A stretch of DNA of 64,000 nucleotides from Elysia marginata (GCA_019649035.1 BMAT01003791.1:152202-216201), one strand, 5' to 3'. Positions 15,001-26,975 are shown, numbered from the stretch's first letter. The notes: generated by a model not told the origin, from the sequence alone. Numbers and translations: made by a program.

Positions 15001-18000
15001 CTACAGGTGGCAGTATTAACTTGAAATACATAGATTTGAACTGAACTTAACTAACATTGAATTATGAGGTCAAATCTAACAAAGCTAACGAGTAAACAAA
15101 AACCTCACACCTAGAAAACTTTAAATTATGAGAATCTGGGATTTCAGTCTTTAACTTTGGAGGTTTCCATTGCGTTGTCATTTTCTTAGCTGTAAGTATT
15201 CAGCAAAAAGTCAAAAACAAAATTAAAAAAAACTTAGTGCTTGTTGTGTTTAAGTAAAAAAAAATACAGATTAAATGGTTTTGATAAAAAACATGCCTCT
15301 TTCATAATACTTACCAAGGCCTAACCTCATACACACAGCTGTCTGTCACAATTATACAACCATCCAAAACTGTATGAGTAGTGACGGGAATGTTCAGAAC
15401 TGATGCGTCAAGACATGCTGAGTCAGCCGTTTTAGAGGGCATAATGAAACTCCCTGCACGCATACGATTGGCCCACTCTGTCTCATGATGCTCGTGATAG
15501 TAGAATGGATAACGTTTTCTTTCCACTCCAATCAACTTTTCCTCTTCGGGTAGAAGGAATTCCTGAACTATAGCACTTGAACTAAATTCCTAAGAAGAAA
15601 AAAGTTTTAAAGCTTCAACTCGTGATGGTAAGAGCAAGCTAGCTTGTACTCCTCAAACCTAGTCGCACATAACTAGAACAAAGTGAAGACTTCAAATCAT
15701 CATTCAGTTTAAAGTAATTGCCTTATCTTTCTAAATACTCATGGAAATCTTTTTTCAGTGCAGGTCTATTTTCCTGGGAAGATTAAATTTTTTAAGCTAC
15801 GACATTTTCATCTCCAACTAAGAAACAAAGATGTATTTTGAACATGTAAAAATACTAAAAAAAATTAGAAGCTTCCAATGTTTTACGTTATCATTTTAAA
15901 AAAGTGTTCTTTTGTTGTTGTTGTTGGTGTTGTTATTTGTATACAGCATTTCTGGGACTTAGCATCAAATAATGATGATATAATAACAAGCTTGTTCTTG
16001 TTGAAATACAGTGGAACCCCTCAATTAAGACCACCCCTCTCATGTAAATTAAAATTTGAGGATGTCCGCTTATATGGGTACATCAAAGACCCTCCCCACC
16101 CCTCTTTTTTATCAACATTTCCCCAGGCCTGTATTCAGGGGTTCCGGATTATAGAGAGATGAAGATTAAGTTTAAGCTTAATATTTGTCGACCTTGAATT
16201 TAGGGTAACCATTAATATCAGTGCATCACAACAATGCTGCCTGGGACAATCAAAGTGCAGTATTTGCAACATAAACCATACTAGAGATACTGCACTTTGA
16301 TGGTCCCAAGCAGAATGCTTATAACTCTAGTCACCTCACCTGTCCTTCATCCATAGAGTTTTCTGACTTTTGATTGGACAGCACCAATAATCTGCCTTCC
16401 CTGGAGTCTGCTTGTACGGTGAAGATGAGCTTGTCTGTCAGAATGACATTCCTTGCTCCTCCTGGAAGCTTGTACACGAACAAAGGACTGTGCTCTGCGC
16501 CAGAATCTAGGACCTGGGACAGATCAATTTCTCTCTAAATCTACTTTGATTCACAAATACATGACTTAATCAGTATCAATTTAGAGTAAATGTATATGGT
16601 AGTTTGCCAACAAATCCTTGTAATCTACTTTAAAAACTGCCTTTTCAGTGTCAAAAAGAGAAATGCAGAAAACTATTTTCAGTGGATAAGTAACGTTTCA
16701 GGATATAAATTTTTACTTGACAATTTAATATTTCAATTTAAAAAAACAATAACAACTCTTTCAAGTATTCACATATAGTTTTTGTACCTGCAGAGTGGAA
16801 GAGGCTGTACAATGTGCAGTAATAAAATGTCTCCCTCTTGCATATTGAGGCCACAGCACAGTGGGCGGCTGGAAGTTGGTGAATTGGGATGGAGAAAACA
16901 GGCTGACATTTTCCGCTGGAAATAAATAAATGTTGGACTTTTATATCTTCCTTCTTAAAGAAAAGAAAAAATGTCTTGTTTCCAAGGCATTTGATTTGGA
17001 ATTCAAAAGTTCTTTATATGAGAAACCGCCATATACAGGTCTATTTCTATTCTTTTCCTCTATACTTTAACTTGAAGAAACCACTAAAATTTCTGAAAAA
17101 AGCTGAAAATCCTAGCCCTACATAGTGAAGTAAATAAACATATAAAAATATGTTTATTGGGAACGCTGGATTGTTATTGTTCAAGGGTTCATTCTTGTTC
17201 AATTATGTGTATTCATTGAGTATCTCAGGCTTAAAAAAAACGAAAAAAAAAATAATGAAAAATGGCATTGCTGCTTAAATAAACAAAACTTCAAATGTCT
17301 TGCATTCTGTCCAAATGAGTCGTAAGTCGGAAAGCTTAGTTTGGAGATATAGGCTTTCAAAGTTTAGTGGGTGATCAGAAGTCAATTTTTTTTTATTTTA
17401 GATATTGACACAAAAACCATTTCTAAACAGTTTTCACACCTGATGGATGTTCAAATTTCATTGTTTAGGTGTTTAATTTTAATTGGTATGATTGCTGAGG
17501 CCTCAATACCTTTGTAGTTATCTAAACTTATAATGTTGTTTTCTCCCCTTTCTGAAATTTCACAAGTCCTAACCCTGCCAACTTAAAACGGCTATAACTT
17601 CACACAGAGGCATGATAGAGCTTTTCTGTTTATTGTATTTAAAAGTAGAGAAAATAAGCTTTTTAGTGATACCAATATCTGTCTACCTTCCAATTTCGAC
17701 TTAAGACTCATTTGGACTGGTTGCAAGACAAATATCTTTCAACATATGATTGATATTTTTATGAACCGTTGTAAGTTTAGAAGCTTTGAAAGATGTCTTG
17801 CTCAGCACAGCAAAGCATTTGAAGGTGAAAATTGTGACATCCAACTAATTCACCTTGGGTGTGAGACAAATGGGTAAACTGCAGAAACATCAAAGTTTCA
17901 GCAGATAGCATTGACAAGTAGAATATTCAATGAGAAAGCTTGATGCTTGAGTGCCTTATGTCATAATGTGATGATTATTGTAAGGTCAAGTGTTTTGAAT

Positions 18001-18049
18001 TTTAGTTTTCCCAAGAGCTATTTTGACTAAAAGATTATTTAGTTTCTTT

Positions 18050-18095
<46 letters not shown>

Positions 18096-21000
18096 AAGAG
18101 AGAGGAGAGAGAGAGTGGGGGCAGAGAAAACTTTTTGTTTTGTTTTATTTCTCCCTCAGATATTTTTTTACAAATAACTGATCTCCGAGTAAACTGCACA
18201 CGTATCTTGGACCTAAATTTTTTTAGTGTATCTCTGTGTGGGGAGGGGGGGAGGATGGCTTGATTCTTTTCAAGGTTTAGGGGTAAGTTCAATGTCAGCG
18301 TATTCATGTTTTTTAATATGAATATTTAAAATTATCATGGACACGTGTTTAGCAAAAAAAAACAACTATTAGATGCATGCTTTCCCAGAAAATTGGTAAA
18401 AAAGATACTGGTAACTCAATACTGAAAACTTGTCAAAGTTTGCTACAAATTAACCAAAAAGGACAAGGATTCATAGAACTTAGAAGACCCGGATTAATAA
18501 CTCAAACAAGGCCAGAATAAAAAGAACAAGTCTTGCCAAAGAATCCAAAACCCCAGAGGCCAATAATGAATCTATAGGAGAATTGAAAAATCTAACCCCC
18601 ATTGAAACACACAGTCCCTCACCACCTTGGGAAAAAAGATGTACACCAAAGATAGTTAGCCACATAGAAAACAAATCCCAAGACACAGAAATGAGACATC
18701 ACCTCCAGTTACCTCACAGAAAAGTACACAGAAAACAAATGGATGAATGCACACAGATGGCTCAGCAAAAACGCCACTAAAAATGGAGACAGCAGTGTAT
18801 ATTTATTCATGCCATATGGAAGAACTGCTGAAAAATCAGTACCCACAGGAGTGCATTGCGCGAACTACAAAGCAGAACTGGAAGCAATCAAGGAGGCACT
18901 AAAGCTGATGGAAGAGATAACTGCAGACCACAAAGGAGCCAAAGTAGTGATACTCAGCGATTAAAAGTCTGTCCTGCAAACATAAGAAGACCCCAAAGCA
19001 GCTGAACAGGAGTATCTTAGAGACGCCTTTCAAAAACTAGAAAAACAGACAGAAACACTGATCCTCCAATGGATACCATGCCACTGCAAAATAGATGGGA
19101 ATGAAAAAGCAGACAGACTAGCCCGAGAGGGATCTGACCGAGAGCAGCTGAGCGGCCGTCTATCCTACCAAGAGGCCAAACAAATAATTAAAAGCCTGAT
19201 GAAAGAAATGTGGAAAACTAGACACCCACACCACAACAGACAAGATAGCTTATATCAGATGGATAGGAAGGATCAGACAACCTTATTCCGACTTGGGACT
19301 GGCCACAACAGACTAACGCTCACCTGTACAAAACATACAAGATTGACCACACTGAACTCTGCTCGCGTGGAGAAGCTGCTGAAACCGTAGAACATGTCCT
19401 AGAAGACTGCCAGAATTATAGAGTGCTTAGACAGACAGTTTGGAGCATTCCCACAGGCCTGCAGACCAAACTCTAGGGAACCATTGAAGAACTGGAAAAG
19501 ACCAACAGTTTCATTTACAAGACGGGGGTGACTATTTGAAGTCGACGTAGACACCAATAAGAAGAAGAGAGAAGACCGAAGAGCACCAGGTTTAGTTAGT
19601 GCTAAAAAGGCAAATGAATAACACTTTTCCTAGTGCTACAAACCTGCCTCATCCAATATTGATCTTGGAGGGATAGTCTTCCCATCAATATTGTCATAAC
19701 CCATCTCATTTAGGTATAGATCAGGAAAAAAGGTGGATGTAGTTGTCCTGGTTTCCAACAACATGCGCCACTGTTTCCCTGTTATAGTTGTGATCTGGGG
19801 AAATAAATGCCATCATTATTTAATGTTTTTAAAATTCATCTATCTTAACCTGAGAAAAAAAAACCTTTTTGACTGCTTTGTCTCTAATTGAACGGGTTTT
19901 TTTTTTCAAAAAGATGTTTTTATTAGGTATAACATATTTCTCTTTGAAATGCATATAATAATATACAGATTCAGTTTAAACATGGACAGGCATAGATAAA
20001 AATTCCACCAAGCCTTTACTTTGAACTTGAACTAGACCTAAATTGAACATCCCAAATTCTGCTCTTATTTGAGAGCACACCACCCCACCTCTCTTCCCCT
20101 CTGCCATTTACTATATGTTTTTTTACAAATGCACCTTGTTTCATTACATTTTGAAATACAAAAGTTTCTAAAAGAAGAAAGAACAGAAAAGAACCTGCTA
20201 GCTTTTTGGTTGCAATTCATTACTGAGAAAAATACACCTATTGACCTGTCAAACTGAAGAAAAGGCAGTTACTACAATTCCATTGTGCAAGTTATTCACA
20301 AAGCAACATGAATAAAATTGTGGTCGTCTTAAGATAAATCTTATCATGATTATTATTATCTTGTTCTAACTTTATATTGGGCAGTAACTATATTAAGAAA
20401 TCAAAGAAAACGGACTAAATATATGATTTGTATTAAGCGACAAATGTATCTCACACAGGATTTATCTTAACAGGATTCCACCGTAACTTACCAAGAGAAC
20501 TGTGTTGATTTGTTGGTCATCCTGTGACAAGGAGATATCTGTTATAGTTACATCAATTGTTACTTTTGTAAGCTCCTCTTCCTTTTCTAGGTCAATCAGC
20601 AAAATCTCACCCACCTGTGTGCAAGAAAAAAATGCACATACACAAAAAAAAAAAAAAATACTCATTGGAATATGAAGAAACATTTATTATATGTCTTGCA
20701 ACCAGTCAAAATGAATCTTAAGTTGAAATTGGAAAGTAGTCGGCTATTGGTACCACAAAAAAGCTTATTTTGTCCACTTTCAAATACAACAAACAGAACA
20801 GCTCTATCATGCTTCCTCATGAAGTTATAGCCATTTGAAGTTGGCAGAGTTGGGTCTTGTGAATTTTAAAGAAGGGATAAAAGAGCAATAAAGTTTAGAC
20901 AGGTATTGAGGTCTTAACAACCATATCAACTAAAATGAAAGACGTAAAACATAAAATTTCAACCTGAATTAGGTGTGAAAGTTGTTTAGAAACGGTTTTA

Positions 21001-24000
21001 CCATCAATATCTAACATAAAAAAATTTGACTTCTTAAAACCCACTAAACTGTAAAAGCCTATATCTTTAAAGTAAGCCATTCGACTTACAACTCATTTGG
21101 ACAGAATGCAACACATATATTGAACATTTACTGCAACTAAAAATTACAATTTGAATCACATTAACAAGAATTTAATGAGTTTATACTCACAAAATCATAC
21201 TTATTTTGATAGTGACCGTTGCATTTTCAAACTTTAAGTAAATAATTGTACACATGAATATAGATATATATTTTTATGCATACGTCTGTATACAAATTTC
21301 CTGCAAAGGTTGAATACAGAATTATTATTTTTATTATTACCATACTAAATTTACCTTTGTAGCAACAATTGCCACTTGCTTCCCATCTAGAGTCTGCCAC
21401 CATAAAGCACACATCACATCACCTATCGCAAACCGAAATTTTTAGCAATCAGGATATGAAAGACATAAAAAAAAAGTTTTAATTTACACCCATTGAAAAA
21501 TAACAATATCATTTTATGCATATCACACATTGGCGATAAAAAAATCTGATATTTTATTTGAAAAATATTGAAAAGAAACAAACAACATTGTTCCTTTTGT
21601 AAAAATAAGACCTTTCACTTTTGACACAAGAAAGAAGCTCATGAGATCTAACAAAAAATGTTTATCTTTGTCTCATTAGTCTAAAAGTTCAGACTTACAT
21701 TTACAAAGTCTTTTTTCAATTTACAGTAAATATACAGACTCTAAATCTACATTCCACTTAATTTCTATTTCCAATAGACATTCTTCCTTTTAAACTATAT
21801 TCTACATTTTTATATTGACTATAATTTATGGCCATCTCGTTATGACTTACCACTGGACATTTTGAAGGTGCGAACAGTCACATCATCTGTTTTAAAGATT
21901 TGGTTTACAACAGCATTGGGATTCTGATAGAAAAAATGCATTCAATATTTTACAAAAGAATTGTAACAGTTCAAAAGCTCAAACTATTGATAATTAACTA
22001 ATATATTTCAGATTTAACCAAACTAGATTAAGGGTATCAAGACAGTTTTTTCAAATAGCCATACAAATTGTTGATCTGTTAGAAGAACTACTTACTTAAT
22101 TTTGAACAAATATCTATTAAGTGTTTAAAGATTTACTCACAACAATAGAGAGAGCAGGAAGTATGTATATCTCATTAGAATTTTGTGTCACAATGAGCAG
22201 CCATGTAAGAGTAGGGTCAAAGCACATGGACGCAATTGTCTTGTCTGGCAACCATGGTACTTGCTTGATGATTGGCGGCTTGCCCATTATGTCATAGCAC
22301 AAAAGCAGATAATCTGAAGGTAAAGACAAACATTTATAACATGAGAGTATTAAAAATCTTTTTAAAGAAATGATGAACAGCAAAGTTATTGTTATTAGCT
22401 TCAATGAAATAATTCGCTTTAAATATTTTTTTGACTCTTCTTAACCGTAAGAACGCTGTCATTGTCACTAATTCTCTCTATATATACCGTAAGGACGCTA
22501 ACAGCGCTTGCCAAAGGTTTGTACATTTTTTTGTTTCCTCCCCAACTGAGACAAACAGTGTACAAACTTTGACAAATGCTGTTTGCTCTCTACGTAGACA
22601 GAGAGAAAGGTGATGCTGCAAGCAGTTTTATGGTGAAAAAAGTAGAGAGTAGACAACTTTGTTGAGACACGAAAAAAAATAGTTCGGGCTTGGTACATGA
22701 AAAATTCAGACCAAAAAGAGTTTTAAAATATTTGGTACTTACCATTTTATACCTCCAGCTAAGTAAGCTTGACTCCCTTAAAACTTAATATGTGGTGACT
22801 TTGGGTCAGCCTCTACAAAAAGTTTGAATTATTTTACTCTATCATCTGTGCTTTGATTATAATCAAAAAATTTTTTGTGCCTCAGATGTGCCTATACATT
22901 ATATGATTTCAAGTGAATGTAATAACAGATACACAGAAAGCTTTGGTTAAAAAATTCACAGCAGCAAAGTGGTTTGCCACCACATGTTATTATTTGACGT
23001 GTTACAGTTTATGATATGAATTTGTTAGTATATATACTGATCAGTGACAATAGAAACTCTCAAAACTAACTCCATACGTTCAAGTCTATCTCCATAAGCC
23101 ATCCAAAGACATAGTTAACCCTTTATTCAGAGACCTTATATATGGCAATAAATGTGTCCCCACAGAGCCCTCTGGAATCAAAATTAAACATTCTCTATAT
23201 GTTTCTAAAGGTTAAATCACTGGTTTAATAGGCACTCAACTACTCAGTTTCTGAGGTGTTCAATGAACAGATGAGACAACTTTGCCATTGTGAAAATGAT
23301 GTCCCTCAAAAAAGTGAGACAAAACAGGCTTGATTCTGTGGTGTGAGGCCTCTAATGAAGAGCCAGAGGCACCATCATCTGAAGTAAGGGTTGAACTAAA
23401 GGCTGACGAGAGGGTAGGGTAAGGCCAGCTTTTTTATGATTTGTCTGAGGTGGAACCTCAAGTTAGTGCAAGAGGGACAAAAGCCACAGAACCCAGAAAT
23501 ATTATTATTCTTTTAAATGAAGGTATTGTTACAATTGTCTTACATGTGTGCCTCATGTTGAGGGTTGAACAAACCATGATTTGGGATGCAAGTAATCCTA
23601 TTTCAAGTTTAGTACCGTATTCAGTCACAATTTAATTTATAAACTTTGTGTTTAAGATTAAATGATATGGTATTTATAAAGTATTGAGTTACTGATTTCA
23701 AGTGATGCTAAAGGGATAGCACCTTTTTAGGAATGGCCATTGCCTCCCCAATGTACTTAGTTTACAAGAGGTTGTGTCATATGGCCAATCACCCACAACA
23801 TGGTGACTATGGCGACCACAAATCTTGCTTTTACCTCACCACAAATTCTTACATCGTGACTTAAGCAATTCAACTAAAACTTTACACTACTCTCCCTCAT
23901 GTACAATAATAAATTACTAGTATTGTTGCATTTCAAGATTTAACCTGATTTTCCAAAGGTGGACAAAAGTTACCCCATATTATATTAACCATTATTTATA

Positions 24001-25343
24001 AATTATATGCTCAAGATTCAGCAAGCTTGGTTCCCTAAATGTGTCCTCCAAGATATGCCATCTTTTTTTATAATTTAGAATGTGAGGTTGTACAAGTTTT
24101 TTCTTTAAACCAAGTAGATATATCAACTCTCTTGCATATATAACCAAAATACTAGATGACCCTAATCTCCAGTGATCATTGAAAAACATTTGTCAAAGAC
24201 TGAAAGAGTCTCTCCCACTTGGCCAGATCATCAAACTGAACTCTGTTAGCTGTGGAAAGATCATTTAGATTGTTGTCTGAACATATATCGTTCCTGAAGA
24301 GGTAATAGTTGTAAACCCTATTCCAGTCAGCACTTCAGGATACCCCAGTACCTTACAATCTAGCACAAAATTTCTAGCAACAGCCTATTTCATACAGAAG
24401 TCTTTACCCAACCCACCAGAGAAATATAAGCCTGCTGGGCTCTCCAACAGCAACGACAACTGTCACCAATTGAAGAGGCTACCAAAGCTCTGCTAGACCA
24501 TCCATCACACTATGACTCATGAGATACTCCCAAAAACTACTGTCTTCCCCGCTCAAACCATCAATCTATTTAGTTGTTAGACTTCTGATAGTTTTTCTTT
24601 TTATCTACCTCAGTTTAGGTGCCTTTCGAGGTACAAAGAGTAATACTTTTTGCTGCTGTGCAACTTTAAAAAATTAGCAGCGTTAGTTCTCAGGGAGTTG
24701 CTCTGAGCTGGCCACTGGTCTTCAAATTCAGTTGCTGGACATTGAATGCTATAGACTCTTGTACTCAAACTGTCAAAGGGGTGATTCATAAAATTGCTGA
24801 ATTTCTTCCTTTAATATGACATCATTTTGGGTTTTAATTTGAATTGGGGGGATTTCCGTGTCGGAGTACCACAATTTATATATCTCAAACAAGCAATTAC
24901 TGATCAATTTACGTTTCATTGTACTACTTTTAGTCACCTAAGTTTATTATCATTAAAAACAATGTATTTAACTTACAGGGTCTTCATTTGTAACCCAGGT
25001 TTTATTTTAATATAATTTGTTAACATGTAGGCCTGCCACTGCTGCAGAAAACCTTCTTTAAATTAGTGAAGCATTAATTTGGAAAACATTGTAAATCTAT
25101 CAAAGTCAACACTCAAAGGTGCAATTTTTACAACATTCTCTTAACTCGTACCCATGCAATATTCTCATTATTTAAAATTGATTGGATGACAAAATGCTTA
25201 CCATTGGAGCAAAGCAAAGCGAGGAAGCTTATTTCTCCTTCTTCCTTCCATGCAAAGCGACGGATGGTAATTTTCCCACGGCTCTGTTGTGAGGTGTTTC
25301 CCCGCACGGAGAGGAGTTTGACAAACTCAAATAACTCGTACAT
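147..25343 (-). CDS. Large multidomain protein, N-terminal propeller-like, C-terminal RCC1 repeats (3' end outside window)
   Basis: Spliced gene, 20 coding exons in order: 25202-25343, 22141-22313, 21851-21923, 21355-21422, 20492-20614, 19644-19794, 16788-16915, 16340-16513, 15315-15589, 14138-14315, 8979-9205, 8146-8372, 5592-5796, 5360-5408, 4321-4482, 3762-3895, 2570-2699, 2102-2256, 1433-1583, 147-284. Together 3063 nt, 1021 codons, no stop; GT follows 284-147 exon, so it continues left. Start ATG at 25343 has A at -3. Residues 1-430 are beta-rich (short strands such as EILLIDLEKEE), consistent with a beta-propeller; 435-785 are mainly helical; from about 805 come RCC1 repeats with diagnostic VACGxxHxxAV, DLYTWG, RLGHGD, VYGWGN, VYSWGWG, QLGHGN and AAGYAHSLAL motifs. 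RCC1 repeats form propellers that act in GTPase exchange or as interaction scaffolds. I do not recognise the orthologue, so no exchange activity is claimed. Exon 10 could also end at 14134, but only 14138 keeps phase with exon 11. Confidence 0.85.
640..1350 (+). mobile_element. RTE-type LINE remnant, 3' ORF end retained
   Basis: The translation of 1088-1345 contains WIRHVLRKK, RVAVRCGPEGHRK and TTWRRTVETE, the classic C-terminal tail after the reverse transcriptase in RTE/BovB-like retrotransposons. It lies antisense in the last visible intron of the RCC1 gene. The preceding 640-1060 resembles untranslated leader of such elements (from memory, weaker), which would make this an internally deleted copy. 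No reverse transcriptase core is present. Confidence 0.6.
2780..3192 (+). mobile_element. TIR element, family M1, copy 1
   Basis: About 410 bp, in the intron between exons 16 and 17 of the RCC1 gene. It matches copies at 17296-17730 and 20692-21115 along its whole length, sharing ATTCTGTCCAAATGAGT at one end and GGTTGCAAGAC at the other. It has no coding capacity. The ends are inverted repeats of each other in the best-kept copy. Confidence 0.7.
5961..6096. repeat. (AGT)n microsatellite with interspersed AGC and ATC units
   Basis: Trinucleotide repeats run almost uninterrupted for about 70 bases and then alternate with AGC and ATC blocks. The long poly-valine and poly-threonine reading frames here are products of the repeat. 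It lies in an intron of the RCC1 gene. Confidence 0.95.
6735..7380 (+). mobile_element. CR1/L2-type LINE remnant, end of endonuclease domain
   Basis: The plus-strand frame includes DYLPNYKKFVDVPTRGNKTL followed by DLCYGN, then a degraded DHCMVS. This is the C-terminal part of the apurinic-type endonuclease of non-LTR retrotransposons. Several stops and frame changes follow, and a Lys-rich linker (about 7170-7320) leads toward a missing reverse transcriptase. It is antisense within the intron between exons 12 and 13 of the RCC1 gene. It is dead. Confidence 0.65.
9206..12879. other. Long intron with little recognisable content
   Basis: Part of the 4.9 kb intron between exons 10 and 11 of the RCC1 gene. 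Apart from the candidate alternative exon at 11486-11713, I see only AT-rich sequence with short chance ORFs. Confidence 0.5.
11486..11713 (-). other. Candidate alternative last exon of the RCC1-repeat gene
   Basis: Inside the 4.9 kb intron between exons 10 and 11, a T-rich acceptor (GTTTTCAG) is followed by 75 open codons and a TAA at 11486-11488. The acceptor is phase 0, the same phase as exon 10's donor, so the join is in frame after residue 495. The peptide contains stretches such as FVIRWAEESEK and NFWSSYLSYVD, unlike low-complexity filler. If used, the product would stop before the RCC1 repeats. No nearby AATAAA was found on this strand. Chance ORFs of this length exist in the window, so this is tentative. 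Confidence 0.2.
12880..13168 (-). mobile_element. tRNA-derived SINE, family S1, degraded copy
   Basis: The minus strand matches the S1 copies at 38113 and 43133: head near 13168, body with the AAAGCAATTT segment, and tail toward 12880. The A-box-like portion is diverged. The insertion is in the large intron of the RCC1 gene. Confidence 0.65.
16009..16150 (+). mobile_element. Short TIR element, Tigger/pogo-like left end
   Basis: TA followed by CAGTGGAACCCCTCAATT resembles the ends of TA-targeting pogo/Tigger elements. The expected right end appears only as a decayed GGGGTTCC near 16140, so the right boundary is approximate. It lies in an intron of the RCC1 gene. Confidence 0.35.
17296..17730 (+). 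mobile_element. TIR element, family M1, best-preserved copy
   Basis: This 435 bp copy begins TGTCTTGCATTCTGTCC and ends with a sequence whose reverse complement begins TGTCTTGCAACCAGTCC. Both ends continue with AAATGAGTC and TAAGTC. The imperfect terminal inverted repeats thus span about 35 bases. No ORF is present, so it is non-autonomous. It lies in an intron of the RCC1 gene, and the target duplication is not clear. Confidence 0.75.
18050..18116. repeat. (GA)n microsatellite
   Basis: Nearly pure GA dinucleotides with a few AAAG interruptions, in an intron of the RCC1 gene. The Arg/Glu and Ser/Leu frames here are repeat products. Confidence 0.95.
18590..19550 (+). mobile_element. Non-LTR retrotransposon remnant with RNase H domain
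   Basis: The plus-strand translation carries an RNase H fold: YKAELEAIKEALKLMEE (conserved Glu), KVVILSD (conserved Asp) and then, in frame, IPCHCKIDGNEKADRLA, the GNExAD signature with its His. A TAA sits straight after the Asp at 18962-18964 and another stop follows shortly. Beyond RLGTGHNRLT the frame shifts, and a Cys/His tail (VEHVLEDC) is readable. This layout, RNase H after a reverse transcriptase, is typical of I-clade and related LINEs. The transcriptase itself is missing. It is antisense in an intron of the RCC1 gene. Confidence 0.75.
20692..21115 (-). mobile_element. TIR element, family M1, inverted copy
   Basis: Starts TGTCTTGCAACCAGTC and ends GGACAGAATGCAACACA, i.e. the reverse orientation of the copy at 17296-17730, with similarity over the full length. 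Flanks read TTATA on the left and TATAT on the right, so a TA target duplication is possible. It lies in an intron of the RCC1 gene. Confidence 0.7.
22314..25201. other. First intron of the RCC1 gene, nothing recognised
   Basis: About 2.9 kb of AT-rich sequence between coding exons 1 and 2. A weakly coding-like stretch around 24200-24560 has stops in every frame. I could assign no element. Confidence 0.5.
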
Positions 25344-25824
25344 TGTCGACTCTCTTTCACAGCTGTTGTGGTGTATGGGGATTAAATCTAGACCAGTATG
25401 TTATAAGAGGTTGGATTAGTTTTTTTTCTTAGGCATTTTTGGACATTGAAACAAACAAAAATAGATAGATCTGGATCTAGAGTCTGCCCGGGAAAGATAC
25501 TTCTGAGCCTCCCTGAGGATGGTAAGAATAAACAATAACAATAATGTCATGTGACCAATATTTTCTTCCGAGTTACCTTCCCTTCAAAGAAATCAAAAGC
25601 GAAACAAAAATAGGATACGTTATGAAGTAAAAATGGAGGTTTATTACTTAGTGTAGGACGGAATATTCGACCTGTTTTCTCTTTATTACATATGTTTTCT
25701 AATTTAGATCTATTCTAGATTACAAATTCATTGCAGAAAAACTTAAGGGCTTGTTGAGGTTCTTAAACTTAAAGGTCGTTTCACCTAAAGTCTAGATAAG
25801 AAATTGAGGTAAGAACTAAGATTC

Positions 25825-25869
25825 AAGATCTAGATCTATCTAGATCTAGATCTATCTAGATCTAGATCT
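25825..25869. repeat. AGATCTAG-type palindromic tandem tract
   Basis: TCTAGATC units repeat with small interruptions, about 480 bases upstream of the RCC1 gene start codon. Similar but shorter tracts occur at 43565-43660, 48550-48605 and 58741-58870. Each unit is its own reverse complement. Confidence 0.85.
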
Positions 25870-26289
25870 GCACAGATAGAATCTGTTGTACTTATTTGAG
25901 TAGGCAGGAATAATAATTTTCTGTTATTTACCGCCCTGTGGTGGGAATTTATATTCTAAACTTTCATTGTTGACACCGCCCACCTAGCATCTGAAGTGCT
26001 CAGTTGTTTGTTCCCACCCCAACACTTTTAGGTGTACCATCAGCTGGAGATTCTATAGTATTTATAATTTTTTAAAGCTCACATTCACAAATAATTATAT
26101 AAAAGCGCAACATTACACTACTCAAACTCAAAGATATAAAATGTTTTAAATGTATCAAATATTTTGAGTTGAACTAGAATCTAGTCTAATCTAGGTCTAT
26201 CGGGTACGAACTAATCTTGCTATTTAAAGCAACAGGGGTGGGAGCAAACGAAAAAGCGCAGAGGCCTTTGTAGATCGGCTTCAATATGT

Positions 26290-26975
26290 TGTATAAGAAA
26301 TGATTGTGTTCAATGACGTTTCACAGAAAGCCTGATGGTTAAATGGGGCGTATCATGAAAAAGTGATGTGTTTTCTTTACCGTCTGGTTTAGGTACTTGT
26401 AGGCCTATGTGTAAAAATGAATATGATCTAATAAAATATTATATGACAAACTTATAATTATATATATCAATGTTTCCTTCAGCTTTTACTCTATCATTTG
26501 GTATACATACTTTATATAGAACTTATTGTGTTCAATGACCTATCACAGAAAGCCTGATGGGGCGCATCATGTGGTGGCTGATTTATATATATATATGTGT
26601 TTTCTTTACTGTCTGGTTTGTAGGCCTATGTGTTAAAATGAATTAATAAAGTGTTATATGACAAACTTATAATTATATATCAATGTTTTCTTCAGCTTTT
26701 ACTCTATCATTTGGTATACATACTTTAGAGGATCCTACATTTTGCAGTATTTATACTGATCCGTAATGCGAAAACCTGGTACTGAAAACCGACGTGGAGC
26801 GACCTTCAAACTACACACCTCGCTATTTCGTCCGACTCTCAGCATCAATATACTGCATCGTTTAAAATAAAGAGGAGAACATTCTCAAATGAATGAGCTT
26901 TTGATATGAGGTAGAATTGTAAGTGACCTAGAAAATCCTGTGATTGGCAAGGGGAAAAATTTTGAGAACTCACGT
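26290..26975 (+). repeat. Dispersed repeat R1 with tandem duplication of its first part
   Basis: The segment from TTCAATGAC through CACAGAAAGCCTGATGG to ATCATTTGGTATACATACTT occurs twice in tandem (about 26290-26515 and 26523-26730). The second copy continues to about 26975. That longer unit matches the reverse complement of 62833-63265, including GTAAGTGACCTAGAAA and GGAGAACATTC. It has no clear coding capacity and lies roughly 1-1.6 kb upstream of the RCC1 gene. Confidence 0.75.

Noticed and set aside
24200-24560. Weakly coding-like stretch in the first intron of the RCC1 gene
   Set aside because: Stops interrupt all frames and no motif is recognisable.
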